From contig DATEHI010000011.1 in the NCBI GenBank assembly GCA_035279665.1, positions 62,001-126,000 on the forward strand: 64,000 nucleotides of DNA. Direction: 5' to 3'. A program made the translations under genes and the position numbers. This stretch comes from CF-13 sp035279665. GTDB lineage: Bacteria; Chloroflexota; Dormibacteria; CF-121. The notes beneath the pieces are model-generated. The model saw only the letters and a program-made list of their open reading frames with translations. It ran no database searches and was not told where the DNA came from. Positions 23,463 to 32,419 of this stretch are shown here, in pieces. Each line of letters opens with the position of its first letter. Within the stretch, counting starts at the first letter, position 1.

Positions 23463-25685
23463 ATGTTTGCCTGGTGGGGTCACGCCGTTTACCGATTCCG
23501 CTGGCTCATGCTGGGCGTCTCCGGGCTCCTGCTGGCCGGCTCGATCGTGGCGCTCTTCAACGGCGGCACCACGAAGAACAGCGGTGGGGGGAGCACCGAG
23601 TCCGGGCGAGCCGTCGCCCTGATGCAGAGTCAGCTGCCGCAGAATGGTGCCGGGTCATCGTTTGTCCTCGTCTTTGGCAGCCAGAGGATGTCGGTGCAGG
23701 ACCCCGCCTTCAAACCCGCCGTGCTAACCGCGCTCCAGCCGCTGCAGGCTGACCAGCGGGTGAAGAGCATCGAGACCCCCTTTGATGTCACGGCTGAGCA
23801 AGCGCGTGCCATGACGTCGACGGAGGGCCACCATGTCTACGCACTCGTCACCCTCAAAGACGACTACCCCACCGCCCGCCAGTACTACACGCAGCTTCGC
23901 GCCAAGGCGCATTCTGATCAGCTGCAGATCCTTGGCACCGGCAACGTCGCCATCGCTGCCGACTTCGACAAGTACCTGCAAGCCGACCTGCAGCGAGCCG
24001 AACTGGTCTCGCTCGTGGTCGTGGTGGTCTTGCTGTTGCTCGTCTTCGGTACGGTAGTCAGCGCCCTGCTCCCCCTCGGCGTGGGTGGCGTCGCGGTCGT
24101 CGGCGGCCTGGCCGCTGTCGGCATGCTCGCGCGCTTCACCGATGTCTCCACCTATGCGACCAACATCGTCACCCTGATTGGTCTGGGCGTGGCGATCGAC
24201 TATTCGCTCTTCATCGTCAACCGCTTCCGCGAAGAGCTGGCTGCCGGCCGGACGACCGAGCAGGCGCTGATCGCCAGCATGCGGACCTCCGGTCGCGCGG
24301 TCACCTTCTCCGGGATCACGGTCGCAATCGGGTTGAGCGCCATGCTGTTCTTCCAGGGCTCCTTCCTGGCATCGATGGGTTTTGCCGGCGCCATCGTGGT
24401 CGCGATCGCGGTGCTGTACGCGCTGACCTTCCTTGCCTCGCTGCTGGCGATCCTCGGTCATCGCGTGACGTGGCTGCGCGTGCCGCTCCCCCGCGGTCGG
24501 GCGGGTCGGGGGTTCTGGCACGGTCTGGCGATGCGCGTGATGCGCAGACCGGTCCTGGTGCTCGTGCCGATCGTGGCCTTGCTGCTGGTGATGGCGTCGC
24601 CGTTCTTCCAGATCAAGATCGCGAACGGCGATGTCGGGATGCTGCCGCCGAATGCGGAGAGCCGCCGCGGCTACGACCAGCTGCAGCAGTTTCCGGGACA
24701 GGGCCAGACCATCTTCAGCGTGGTAGTTCACTATTCGAACGGCGGCCCGCTGACCACCGATCGCATTGGAGGTCTGTATGACTTCGCCCAGAACATCAAG
24801 CAGATCCCGGGCGTGGAGGGCGTCGAGAGCCTGGTGACCTACGATTCCTCGCTCAGTCGTTCCGTCTACCAGGCGTTGCTCACTCAGCCGGCCGCGGCCC
24901 AGCCGGCCCGCGTGGAGGCCATCGTCCACGGGACAACCGGCCCGCAGATCGCGGTGCTCGCCGTCGTCACCAAGAACGGCCAGGAAAGCGATGCGTCTCG
25001 CGCCATCGTCCACTCGCTGCGAACCATGACCCCGCCTGCCGGCAGTAGCGTCCTGGTCGACGCCTTCTCGATCGACTTCACGGACTTCATCCTGCAGCGG
25101 ATTCCACTCGCGGTCGGCTACGTGATGGTCGTCACCTACTTGGTGCTCTTCCTGCTGACCGGATCGGTGGTGCTCCCCCTCAAGGCCGTGATCATGAACA
25201 TCCTGTCGATCGGGGCCTCCTTCGGGGCGCTGGTTTGGATCTTCCAGCAAGGTCACCTCAGCTCGCTCCTGAACTTCACCGCCGCTCCCCTCGACCCCTC
25301 CGTCCCGGTGTTGCTGTTCTGCATTGTCTTCGGGCTCTCGATGGACTACGAAGTGCTGCTCATCAGCCGGATCCAGGAAGAGTACCGGCGCACGGGCGAT
25401 ACGACCCGGGCGGTCGCCGATGGGCTGGAGAAGAGCGGCCGGCTGATCACCGGCGCCGCCGGCATCATGGTGGCCGTCTTCCTCGCCTTCGGACTGGCGG
25501 ACGTCGTCCTGATCAAGTCGATCGGTCTGGGGCTAGCGATCGCAGTCGCCATCGACGCCACGTTGGTGCGAGCCCTGATCGTCCCGGCCGTGATGCGGCT
25601 GCTCGGGCGCACCAACTGGTGGGCGCCGCGTCCACTGGCGCGGTGGCACCGTCGATTCAGTCTCGAAGGGCGGATCGCCGCCTAG
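23463..25685 (+). CDS. MMPL/RND family membrane transporter
   Basis: 740-residue RND-superfamily protein of the MmpL type, with two repeats of one TM, an extracytoplasmic loop and about five TMs. Proton-relay Asp-Tyr pairs characteristic of MmpL appear in VAIDYSLFIVNRF (first repeat) and LSMDYEVLLISRIQEEY (second repeat). GMLPPNAESRRGYD starts the second loop. Probably exports lipids or drugs, driven by protons. I chose ATG 23463 (MFAWWGHAVYRF) over an upstream start inside tetR. It forms a two-gene operon with the TetR gene. Confidence 0.93.
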   Translation: MFAWWGHAVYRFRWLMLGVSGLLLAGSIVALFNGGTTKNSGGGSTESGRAVALMQSQLPQNGAGSSFVLVFGSQRMSVQDPAFKPAVLTALQPLQADQRVKSIETPFDVTAEQARAMTSTEGHHVYALVTLKDDYPTARQYYTQLRAKAHSDQLQILGTGNVAIAADFDKYLQADLQRAELVSLVVVVVLLLLVFGTVVSALLPLGVGGVAVVGGLAAVGMLARFTDVSTYATNIVTLIGLGVAIDYSLFIVNRFREELAAGRTTEQALIASMRTSGRAVTFSGITVAIGLSAMLFFQGSFLASMGFAGAIVVAIAVLYALTFLASLLAILGHRVTWLRVPLPRGRAGRGFWHGLAMRVMRRPVLVLVPIVALLLVMASPFFQIKIANGDVGMLPPNAESRRGYDQLQQFPGQGQTIFSVVVHYSNGGPLTTDRIGGLYDFAQNIKQIPGVEGVESLVTYDSSLSRSVYQALLTQPAAAQPARVEAIVHGTTGPQIAVLAVVTKNGQESDASRAIVHSLRTMTPPAGSSVLVDAFSIDFTDFILQRIPLAVGYVMVVTYLVLFLLTGSVVLPLKAVIMNILSIGASFGALVWIFQQGHLSSLLNFTAAPLDPSVPVLLFCIVFGLSMDYEVLLISRIQEEYRRTGDTTRAVADGLEKSGRLITGAAGIMVAVFLAFGLADVVLIKSIGLGLAIAVAIDATLVRALIVPAVMRLLGRTNWWAPRPLARWHRRFSLEGRIAA

Positions 25686-25798
25686 GCGCTTTTCACCGGT
25701 TCGTCGCCGTCTCGCTCGATGGGTCGCTTTGACGGGCGCGATATACGGGTGTGCTCCAGGCCCGCGCGCCCCGCAACCGGCCCGCCAGGGGCGGCCAC

Positions 25799-27013
25799 AT
25801 GCCAGAGAGCCGAGTCCGCATCGACCGCGGCGGCTGGTTGCTCTTCTTCGCGCACGGGCTCTCCGGCCTGGGTGCTGGCCCCTTCATCGCCTTCGGGGCC
25901 ATCTACCAGCGGGAGCTCGGCGCGAGCGCCTTCGAGATTGGCGTGCTGGCCGCGCTTGGCATGCTGCTCGCGACGCTCGTCATGCTGCCGGGAACCCGGC
26001 TGGCCGAACACCGCTCCCTGAAGAAGACGGTAATCGCGGGCTGGGCGATCGCCGTACCGGCGCCACTTTGCTATGCAATCGCGCCCCACTGGGGCTGGAC
26101 CGCCGTCGGGATCCTCTTCCTGCAGCTCTCGGTCTTCAACACCCCCGCGATCAGCGTCTACCTTTCACTGGGCGTGCCCCGCGACCGGATCGCGGCGGTG
26201 ATGACCACGGTGTTCTCCGCGTACTCGCTGGGCCTCATCGCCTCCAGCGTGCTGTCCGGCTGGCTGGCCCAGGTCATGCCGCTGAGCGCGCTTTTCTGGG
26301 TGTCCTTCGCGTTCTTTTTTGCGGCGGCGGTCTGCATCGCCTTTCTCCCATCCAAACGGTCGCCCACGTTCGCGGCAGCGTCGATCCGTTACCGAGACCT
26401 GATGCGCTTCCCCGCGTACCGCGTCATGCTCGGCCTTTTCACGGTCGTCACCGCCATCATCTTCATCCCCTGGACCTTCACCGCGCTCTACGCCCGCGAG
26501 GCAGCCCACGTCGACAACTTCTGGATCGGGGTCTTGATGAGCGTCCTCTACCTGGGCTCGGTCATCATGGGCCTTGGCCTGGGGCGGCTGCGCCGGTCGC
26601 TCGGCAGCGTCACTATTGTCCTTTGCTTCGAGGCAGCCTACGTTCTCTCGGCGATCCTGCTCCTGTCCTCGATGGCCCTGCCGATCCTGGGGTTCGCCTT
26701 CTTCCTGCGAGGGGCCTTCTGGTCCTTCCGCCAGGTCATGACCGCCGTGATCGGTGAAGTGCTGCCGGACTACGCCATGGCCAAGGGGTATGGGCTCTTC
26801 GCACTGGTGACCGGGGCCGTGGTCATCGTGGCCTATCCGATCGCGGGCTGGATGTACGGACTCCAGCTGGCCATGCCCTTCTGGTCATCGGCGCTGCTGA
26901 TGGCGATCGCCATGCTGGTCACGGTCTGGGTGCGAGCCTACTTCCATGCGAATTACCTGAAGCCACCCCAGGTCGACATCCTGCCCGACGATGCCCTCCC
27001 CAAAGCCGCCTAG
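25799..27013 (+). CDS. Major facilitator superfamily transporter
   Basis: 404-residue protein with 12 predicted hydrophobic segments and MFS-like loop sequences (GTRLAEHRSLKKTVIAG between TM2 and TM3; RYRDLMRFPAYRVM in the central loop). Substrate cannot be told. ATG 25799 gives an N-terminus (PESRVRIDRGGWLLFFAHG) directly preceding TM1; a longer frame upstream has no ribosome site. Its end overlaps the convergent lipoprotein gene by four bases. Confidence 0.85.
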   Translation: MPESRVRIDRGGWLLFFAHGLSGLGAGPFIAFGAIYQRELGASAFEIGVLAALGMLLATLVMLPGTRLAEHRSLKKTVIAGWAIAVPAPLCYAIAPHWGWTAVGILFLQLSVFNTPAISVYLSLGVPRDRIAAVMTTVFSAYSLGLIASSVLSGWLAQVMPLSALFWVSFAFFFAAAVCIAFLPSKRSPTFAAASIRYRDLMRFPAYRVMLGLFTVVTAIIFIPWTFTALYAREAAHVDNFWIGVLMSVLYLGSVIMGLGLGRLRRSLGSVTIVLCFEAAYVLSAILLLSSMALPILGFAFFLRGAFWSFRQVMTAVIGEVLPDYAMAKGYGLFALVTGAVVIVAYPIAGWMYGLQLAMPFWSSALLMAIAMLVTVWVRAYFHANYLKPPQVDILPDDALPKAA

Positions 27014-28701
27014 CCGGTCGGCACCCAGTTCGGGCCGTCGCCAGTGTATGGGTAGTCGGCTTCCCAATCGGTCAACTGCTGCGGACGGGTGCCGTCGCCA
27101 TTCATCACGTAGATCTCGGCCAACTGGTCGACCTGGCCTACGAATGCGATCCGCCGATCGTACGCGGGCGTATTGGGGGCCGATCCGTTGGGGGCTTCCT
27201 TGCTCCCGGTGACCTTGACCACGCCACCCACCTCGCCGGCCGAAAAGATGTTGACGCGGTAGAGGGCCGCCGAGCTCCCGGCGCCGGTCGCGACATAGAT
27301 CGTGCTGTTGTCGTTCAGCCAGGCGGCGCCGGTGATATCGAGAGGGCCGCCCCGGCGGTAGGCGCTGGTGCCACTGGCCGAGAGGTCGTAGATCCAGAGT
27401 TCCGGTCCCGTCGAGGTCACCCGCCGAAAGGCGAGCTTGGTCCCGTTCGGCGACCAGGCCGGGTGATCCGCAGGATCGTCCAGCCCGGCGGGCTTGTAGC
27501 GGCTTCGCAGGTCCAGGTTCAGGATCCACAGATGGCGGACCCCCTGCAGGTCGGTCGTGCTGTAGGCGACCGATTTGCCGTCGGGGCTCAGCGCCACCGG
27601 CTCCGTGATCCGCCCGTCGGCCGGATCGGTCAGGGCAACGTCCTCCAGGGTGGTCGGCCGGAACCGGCGCAGCGTGCCATCGCGCAGGTAGACGATGGTA
27701 CCGTCCTGCGACCAGTAGACCGCGGACCCGTTGATCCCGGGCCGGATCACGGTGCCGGTCGCCAGGTCGACGATCTGGATCGGGCCGCTGGCCGCGTTGC
27801 GGGGCGCCTGAACGACGACCAGGCGCTGCGCGCCCGGTGACCAGTCAAAGGACAGGATGGTGTCGCTGATCTGGCTCTGTGCACTGAGCTGGTAGATGAT
27901 TTTCGGCGTCGAGCGTCCGAGGAAGGCATCGGCGTGCGGATCGACGATCCCGACGGCGAACGCGGGTTGCCCGGCCTGCTCGACCAGGTAGCCGATCTTT
28001 CGCGACAGGGAGAGCGACCCGGTCTTGAAGCGGGTCTGCACGCGCCCGTAGATCGCGTTGTCGTGTACGTCGAGCGGTTGGTCGAGCGACACGGTGTAGT
28101 TCTGATTGGGCTGGAGCACCGCGGTCGGGATGATCTCGAACTGGGAGCCGTCACCGCCCGGCTTCGAGCGCAGCAGGAAGGGGACCTCCGGGCTCAGCTG
28201 GACCGCGGCGCGGATCGAATCCGCCTGCATCGGCCGGCTGAACGTGAGGACGATGTTGCGATCGGGCGCGACGGCGGTGGCGTTATCGGGCGGGTCGACC
28301 GCTGTCAACGCTGGTCGACCCTCGGTGGTGAAGCGCCAGGAGTGCTCCAGCCCGTTCTGCTGGCCGCTGGCATCGGCGTAGCCGGCGTGCATCGAAACCC
28401 GGTAGATGGTGGAAAGCTCGAAATTGGCTTGGGCGTGGATGAACGTCAGGGTATTGCCGGTCCAGGCGAAGCCGCACGTCTTGGATCCGTTGCAACCGGG
28501 CAGGGGTGGGGCGAGCGCGAAGCGGGTCTCGACCGACTGGTGGTTCATCGGCCGGTCGAAGCTGATGGAGATGACCTCGTTGGTCGCGACGTTGGTCGCC
28601 TCACGGGCAGGAGAGATGCTGACGATCCGCGGCGGATTGAGCGCACACGCCGAGCCAAGAGGCGCCAACAAGGCCAGGACCAGGAGGACTGCTCGCGGCA
28701 T
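27010..28701 (-). CDS. Lipoprotein with two bacterial Ig-like (Big_5) domains and a TolB-like beta-propeller
   Basis: 563 residues. A lipoprotein signal peptide (VLLVLALLAPLGSAC, lipobox Cys ~19) targets it to the outer face of the membrane. Two SbsA-type Ig-like domains follow, both with the AT(N/A)V...ISFDRPM pattern (~26-130 and ~133-230). The rest is a WD40/TolB-like propeller with repeated SPDGKSVAYS, SPNGTKLAFRR and MNGDGTRPQQLTDW blades. No enzyme residues are recognised, so it is probably a surface binding or scaffold protein. The sigma-linked protein at 47789-49294 has a related architecture. Confidence 0.82.
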   Translation of the reverse strand: MPRAVLLVLALLAPLGSACALNPPRIVSISPAREATNVATNEVISISFDRPMNHQSVETRFALAPPLPGCNGSKTCGFAWTGNTLTFIHAQANFELSTIYRVSMHAGYADASGQQNGLEHSWRFTTEGRPALTAVDPPDNATAVAPDRNIVLTFSRPMQADSIRAAVQLSPEVPFLLRSKPGGDGSQFEIIPTAVLQPNQNYTVSLDQPLDVHDNAIYGRVQTRFKTGSLSLSRKIGYLVEQAGQPAFAVGIVDPHADAFLGRSTPKIIYQLSAQSQISDTILSFDWSPGAQRLVVVQAPRNAASGPIQIVDLATGTVIRPGINGSAVYWSQDGTIVYLRDGTLRRFRPTTLEDVALTDPADGRITEPVALSPDGKSVAYSTTDLQGVRHLWILNLDLRSRYKPAGLDDPADHPAWSPNGTKLAFRRVTSTGPELWIYDLSASGTSAYRRGGPLDITGAAWLNDNSTIYVATGAGSSAALYRVNIFSAGEVGGVVKVTGSKEAPNGSAPNTPAYDRRIAFVGQVDQLAEIYVMNGDGTRPQQLTDWEADYPYTGDGPNWVPTG

Positions 28702-28755
28702 GCCCGCTTAAAAGGTTAGCGAGAAGTTCGCCCTAGGAGGTCCAGCGGAGGGAGT

Positions 28756-30252
28756 CTACCTTTGGTCTTCGAGCAACTGGCGCATCTCGTTGGCCAGGTT
28801 GGTCAGGCGGGCTGGATCGACGAACATGATCGAGGTCTGCGAAATCCGGTCGATCGTCCGGTCCAGGGCGTCAACGGTGTGCTCGGTCGAGGCGAGCATC
28901 TCCTTGACCTTCTTCGATCGGTTCTGCAGGGCGTTGTCCGCCATCTGGTTCAGCTGGCTCATCAATGAGGGCCAATCGATATCCGGCTCGGCGGCGGGCG
29001 GTGCCTGGACGGGCTGAGGCGCGGGCTGATAGTTCTGGCCACGCTGCGGCGGCGGCGCCGGTTGGGCGGAGGGCCCCGCTTGCTGCTGCGGCGGGGCCGG
29101 CCGGTAGACGGTAGAGGAGACCGTGGGCGTCATGGCAAGCATCTCCTCCAGGCTCACGGACGCCGGCTCTTCAAGGTCGGCGACGGCCTTGACCTCGATC
29201 CGGGTCTTCGTGTCGGCGCAGAGGCGCGTGACGATCTCGGGATCCTGCATCAACTGCGGCTGGCCGCGGGTGAACGCCCCCAGCAGCTGGCCGTCGCGCA
29301 GCAGAATGATCCCCATCTCGTCGGGGGCGCGGACCAGAAGGCTGCCGTGAATCTTTTCCTCCTGGAGGTACTGCAGCAGGGCGCGGATGTCGACGAAGCG
29401 CGCCAGCAGCCCCTGCAGGATGGTGGGCGCAGTCAGCAGTTGATAGATGGCCGTGACCACCTCGGCTGACAGTTCGATGACGTCCATGCTGCCCTCGCCC
29501 CGATCGACATCGTTCTTGAACAGGGAGAAGGCCGTCCGTCCGGTGGAGACCACGGCGCCACCATCGTAGAAGCTTTCGATCAGGCTGCCCTGGTAGAAGA
29601 GGATCATGCCGCGCGAGGCAAGGCCGGACAGCCGGAGATACCCGGTGAGCCGGTCGCTGCTCAACGAGCGCAGCAGTTTGGGAAAATCGACAAACGCGGT
29701 CTTGAGCGACTCGTAGACGAGCTTGCCCACAGGCAGCGGATACAACTCGGTCGCGGGCGGCCCTTCCTCCGGCGCGGGCGGCGGTTGGGCGGCGGCCGGC
29801 TGACTCACCACCGGGCGCTCACTGACCTGGGGTTGCGGTTGGGGCGGCGCTGCCGCAGCAGCGGCCTGGGTTGCCGCCTGCGCATCGCGTGCCGGTACGG
29901 GTCCGTTATCGGCACCCGGCACGCCGCGTCGCTTGGCTTCGGCGAGGATATCGGCGGTCGGTGCCGTGATGGTTTCCTCCGTCGGCAGCTTGGACTTCGG
30001 GTCAAAAGAGTAATCCCCCTGCCGCCAGGCGAGCGGCGTGAAGACCGCCTCCTCGCCCTGGCTCCCATTGCCGTAGGCGTGGAACAGATGCCCGAACAGA
30101 AAGAACAGCGAGTACGCCTCACCGCCATTTCGGACCTGAAGTGTACCGGTAGCACGCTGGGCTTGTTTCGACTGCAACAGGGTGAGCAGCGGCGTCTGGT
30201 TGAGTGTGCCCCTATTGTCGAGAAGCCCGGGCGCCTGCTCGATGGTACTCAC
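28756..30252 (-). CDS. DUF4388 (PATAN-like) domain protein
   Basis: 498 residues from GTG 30252, which has GGGAGG just upstream. Residues ~7-100 form a DUF4388/PATAN domain (LLDNRGTLNQTPLLTLLQSKQAQRATGTLQV...GHLFHAYG). A Pro/Ala/Gln linker (~125-170) leads to a second related region (~185-330, LTGYLRLSGLASRGMILFYQGSLIESFYDGG), another Pro/Gln linker and a C-terminal helical segment (WPSLMSQLNQMADNALQNRSKKVKEML). PATAN proteins take part in signalling and protein interaction in bacteria with gliding or type IV pili; here no such genes are adjacent. It is divergent from the FemAB genes. Confidence 0.75.
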   Translation of the reverse strand: MSTIEQAPGLLDNRGTLNQTPLLTLLQSKQAQRATGTLQVRNGGEAYSLFFLFGHLFHAYGNGSQGEEAVFTPLAWRQGDYSFDPKSKLPTEETITAPTADILAEAKRRGVPGADNGPVPARDAQAATQAAAAAAPPQPQPQVSERPVVSQPAAAQPPPAPEEGPPATELYPLPVGKLVYESLKTAFVDFPKLLRSLSSDRLTGYLRLSGLASRGMILFYQGSLIESFYDGGAVVSTGRTAFSLFKNDVDRGEGSMDVIELSAEVVTAIYQLLTAPTILQGLLARFVDIRALLQYLQEEKIHGSLLVRAPDEMGIILLRDGQLLGAFTRGQPQLMQDPEIVTRLCADTKTRIEVKAVADLEEPASVSLEEMLAMTPTVSSTVYRPAPPQQQAGPSAQPAPPPQRGQNYQPAPQPVQAPPAAEPDIDWPSLMSQLNQMADNALQNRSKKVKEMLASTEHTVDALDRTIDRISQTSIMFVDPARLTNLANEMRQLLEDQR

Positions 30253-30360
30253 AAAAGCCTCCCACCGCCCCGAGATTTCCTGACCAATGCTAGCACAGGC
30301 CAAATACGATACCCGAACCGTCCGCAACGCGCTGTGGCGACCTCCCATGAAGCCGCCCGC

Positions 30361-30366
30361 TAAGCT
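30361..30366 (+). promoter_or_regulatory. Near-leaderless -10 for the first FemAB-like gene
   Basis: TAAGCT ends eight bases before ATG 30375, so the 5' leader would be 0-2 bases. Confidence 0.4.
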
Positions 30367-30374
30367 TTCAAGGC

Positions 30375-31394
30375 ATGCCCGAATTGAGGACCTGCGACGA
30401 CGCGTCGGTCTGGGACGCGTTCGTCTCCCAGGCTGCCGATGCCTCCGTGCTGCAAGCCTGGGCGTGGGGCACCCTCAAATCGCGCTACGGCTGGGGAGTT
30501 CAGCGCTACTTCTGGACCGAAGGTGGGGCGCCGATCGGGGCCGCCGCCGTCCTCCGACGCAGCCTTCCTGGCGGCTTGGCCCTGAACTACGCCCCCCGCG
30601 GGCCCATCCTGGATGACCGTCCCCAGCAGTGGCCCGCCTTCTGGCAGGCGCTTCGCGATCGCCTCGCGCAGGAGGGTGGCACCGTCCTCAAGGTGGACCC
30701 GGAATGGACGACCGCTGCGCAGCGGGCAGTGCTCACCGCGTCCGGTGCGCTGCCAAGCCGTCATCCCATCCAGCATCAAGCGACCTGGCTGGTCGATATC
30801 AGTGGCGGCGACGAGGCCATGATGCGGCTGAAGGAATCGACGCGCCGCAACATCCGAACAGGCATCAAGCACGGCCTCACGGTCGAGGCCTCCGAGGCGT
30901 CGGCGGCGATGGACAGCTTCTATGAGCTGCTCCAGGAGACCGCCGCCCGCGAGCAGTTCGCGATCCGCAGCCGCGCCTACTACCAGGACCTTTTGAGCTT
31001 GTTCCGCGAGCGAGGCCAGGTTGCCGTCTACCTTGCCCGCCATGAAGACCGCTTGCTGGCCGGGGCAGTGATGCTCTTTTTCGGCTCTAAGCTGGTCTAC
31101 CTCTACGGCGGGACACGGGAGGACGCCAAGGACCTCAAGCCTGGCTACCTGCTGCACTGGCGCGCGATCGAAGACGCCCAGCGGAGGGGCTGCACCACCT
31201 ATGACATGTGGGGCGTGCCGCTCGAGCCACAACCCGGCCAGCGTGGCTACGGTTACTACGTTTTCAAGTCGCGCTTCAACGGGCAGATGGTGCGCTTCAT
31301 TGGGCTGTACGATCTCCCGGTCAACCGCGCCGCCGCGCTGACGATTCGCCTGGCGGAGCGATTTGCGCGCGCGGGTCAGCCCGAGTTTGTCTGA
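30375..31394 (+). CDS. FemAB/FemX-like peptidoglycan bridge aminoacyltransferase (first of two)
   Basis: 339-residue GNAT-fold protein of the FemABX family, which adds aminoacyl residues from charged tRNA to lipid II stem peptides. Typical blocks: SVLQAWAWGTLKSRYGWGV (~24-42), ALNYAPRGPI, STRRNIRTGIKHG (~152-164), YLYGGTREDAKDLKPGYLLHWRAI and YDMWGVPLEPQPG near the end. It overlaps the second copy by 32 bases. The tandem points to a two-step interpeptide bridge, or to related non-peptidoglycan aminoacylation. Amino acid specificity is not readable. Confidence 0.87.
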   Translation: MPELRTCDDASVWDAFVSQAADASVLQAWAWGTLKSRYGWGVQRYFWTEGGAPIGAAAVLRRSLPGGLALNYAPRGPILDDRPQQWPAFWQALRDRLAQEGGTVLKVDPEWTTAAQRAVLTASGALPSRHPIQHQATWLVDISGGDEAMMRLKESTRRNIRTGIKHGLTVEASEASAAMDSFYELLQETAAREQFAIRSRAYYQDLLSLFRERGQVAVYLARHEDRLLAGAVMLFFGSKLVYLYGGTREDAKDLKPGYLLHWRAIEDAQRRGCTTYDMWGVPLEPQPGQRGYGYYVFKSRFNGQMVRFIGLYDLPVNRAAALTIRLAERFARAGQPEFV

Positions 31395-32418
31395 GGCCGC
31401 CCTCGCCGTCACGCCAGGCGAGCGACTGGGGGCGCAGGCTTGGGATGAGCTGCTACTCGCCCAGCCCGAGGCAAACCTGCTGCAGAGCTGGAAGTGGGGA
31501 GAGCTGCAATCCCGCTTCGGATGGAGCGTGGAGCGGCTCCTCGTGCATAAGGGCGGCTCGGGCGTTTGCTCGCTCCAGCGCAGCGCCACCCTCTACCCTG
31601 GCGGGGCGACATATTACGTGCCACGCGGCCCCGTCGTGGCCGAGCGCGACCGCTTGCTCGTCCTTGACGCCCTGGAGCAACGCGCGACCGCCGGCCGGGC
31701 GCTGACCCTCCGCGTCGAGCCGAACGCGGTGGCCGGTGACGAATGGCCGGCCTTCTTCGAGGGTCGCGGTTTTTCCAAAGGCAAGGCCGTCCAGCCGGAG
31801 GCGACGCGGCTGCTGCGCATCGACCTCGACGCGGACTCGCTCAAGTCGGGCTTCAAGCCGAAAACCCGCTACAACCTGAACCTGGCGGAGAAGAAGGGCG
31901 TGACCGTGCGCGCGTCGCGCGATGTCCAGACCTTCGCGCGGTTGGCGGCCGACACCGGCAAACGGCAGGGTATCCACCTGCCGGGTGTTGCCTATTACCA
32001 GGCAGCCCTCGAGCTCTTCGGCCCGTCTGACGAGGTGCGGCTCTACCTCGCGGAGCACGAGGGTGACACGCTGGGCGGGATCATGGTCTTTCGTTTCGGC
32101 AAGACCGCCTATTACCTCTTCGGCGGCTCGGGCGACCGCAAGCGCGAGCTGATGCCGAACTACCTGCTGCACTGGCAGGCGATGCTCGACTTCAAGGCCC
32201 TCGGCTGCGATACCTACGACTGGTGGGGGATCCCGGAGGAGCCCTCACCAGACCATCCGTGGTTCGGCCTCTACCGATTTAAGACCGGCTTCGGCGGCGA
32301 GACGGTCCGCTACATCGGCCTCTACGAGCAGGTTCTGCGCCCCGGTCCGCTCAAGCTCGAGCGACGGCTCCAACAACTGAAGGCGAAAGTACGCCCCGCC
32401 GTGCCTATACTGCGATGA
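31363..32418 (+). CDS. FemAB/FemX-like aminoacyltransferase (second of two)
   Basis: 351 residues, a paralogue of the preceding protein: LLQSWKWGELQSRFGWSVERL (~40-60), YYVPRGPVV, FKPKTRYNLNLAEKKG, YYLFGGSGDRKRELMPNYLLHWQAM and YDWWGIPEEPSPDHPWFGLY occur in the same order. The TTG start at 31363 lies inside the first gene; a slightly later start is possible, since the first ~18 residues are not conserved-looking. The 3' end carries the -10 of the histidine-kinase gene (TATACT, 32406-32411). Confidence 0.87.
   Translation: MRARVSPSLSEAALAVTPGERLGAQAWDELLLAQPEANLLQSWKWGELQSRFGWSVERLLVHKGGSGVCSLQRSATLYPGGATYYVPRGPVVAERDRLLVLDALEQRATAGRALTLRVEPNAVAGDEWPAFFEGRGFSKGKAVQPEATRLLRIDLDADSLKSGFKPKTRYNLNLAEKKGVTVRASRDVQTFARLAADTGKRQGIHLPGVAYYQAALELFGPSDEVRLYLAEHEGDTLGGIMVFRFGKTAYYLFGGSGDRKRELMPNYLLHWQAMLDFKALGCDTYDWWGIPEEPSPDHPWFGLYRFKTGFGGETVRYIGLYEQVLRPGPLKLERRLQQLKAKVRPAVPILR
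32406..32411 (+). promoter_or_regulatory. Near-leaderless -10 for the histidine kinase
   Basis: TATACT ends eight bases before ATG 32420, inside the last codons of the second FemAB gene. It gives the two-component system its own promoter. Confidence 0.5.
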
Positions 32419-32419
32419 C

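Noticed and set aside
23724..25256. 510-codon open frame on the minus strand
   Set aside because: Antisense of the MMPL gene; very rich in Asp, Glu, His and Arg with no recognisable domain.
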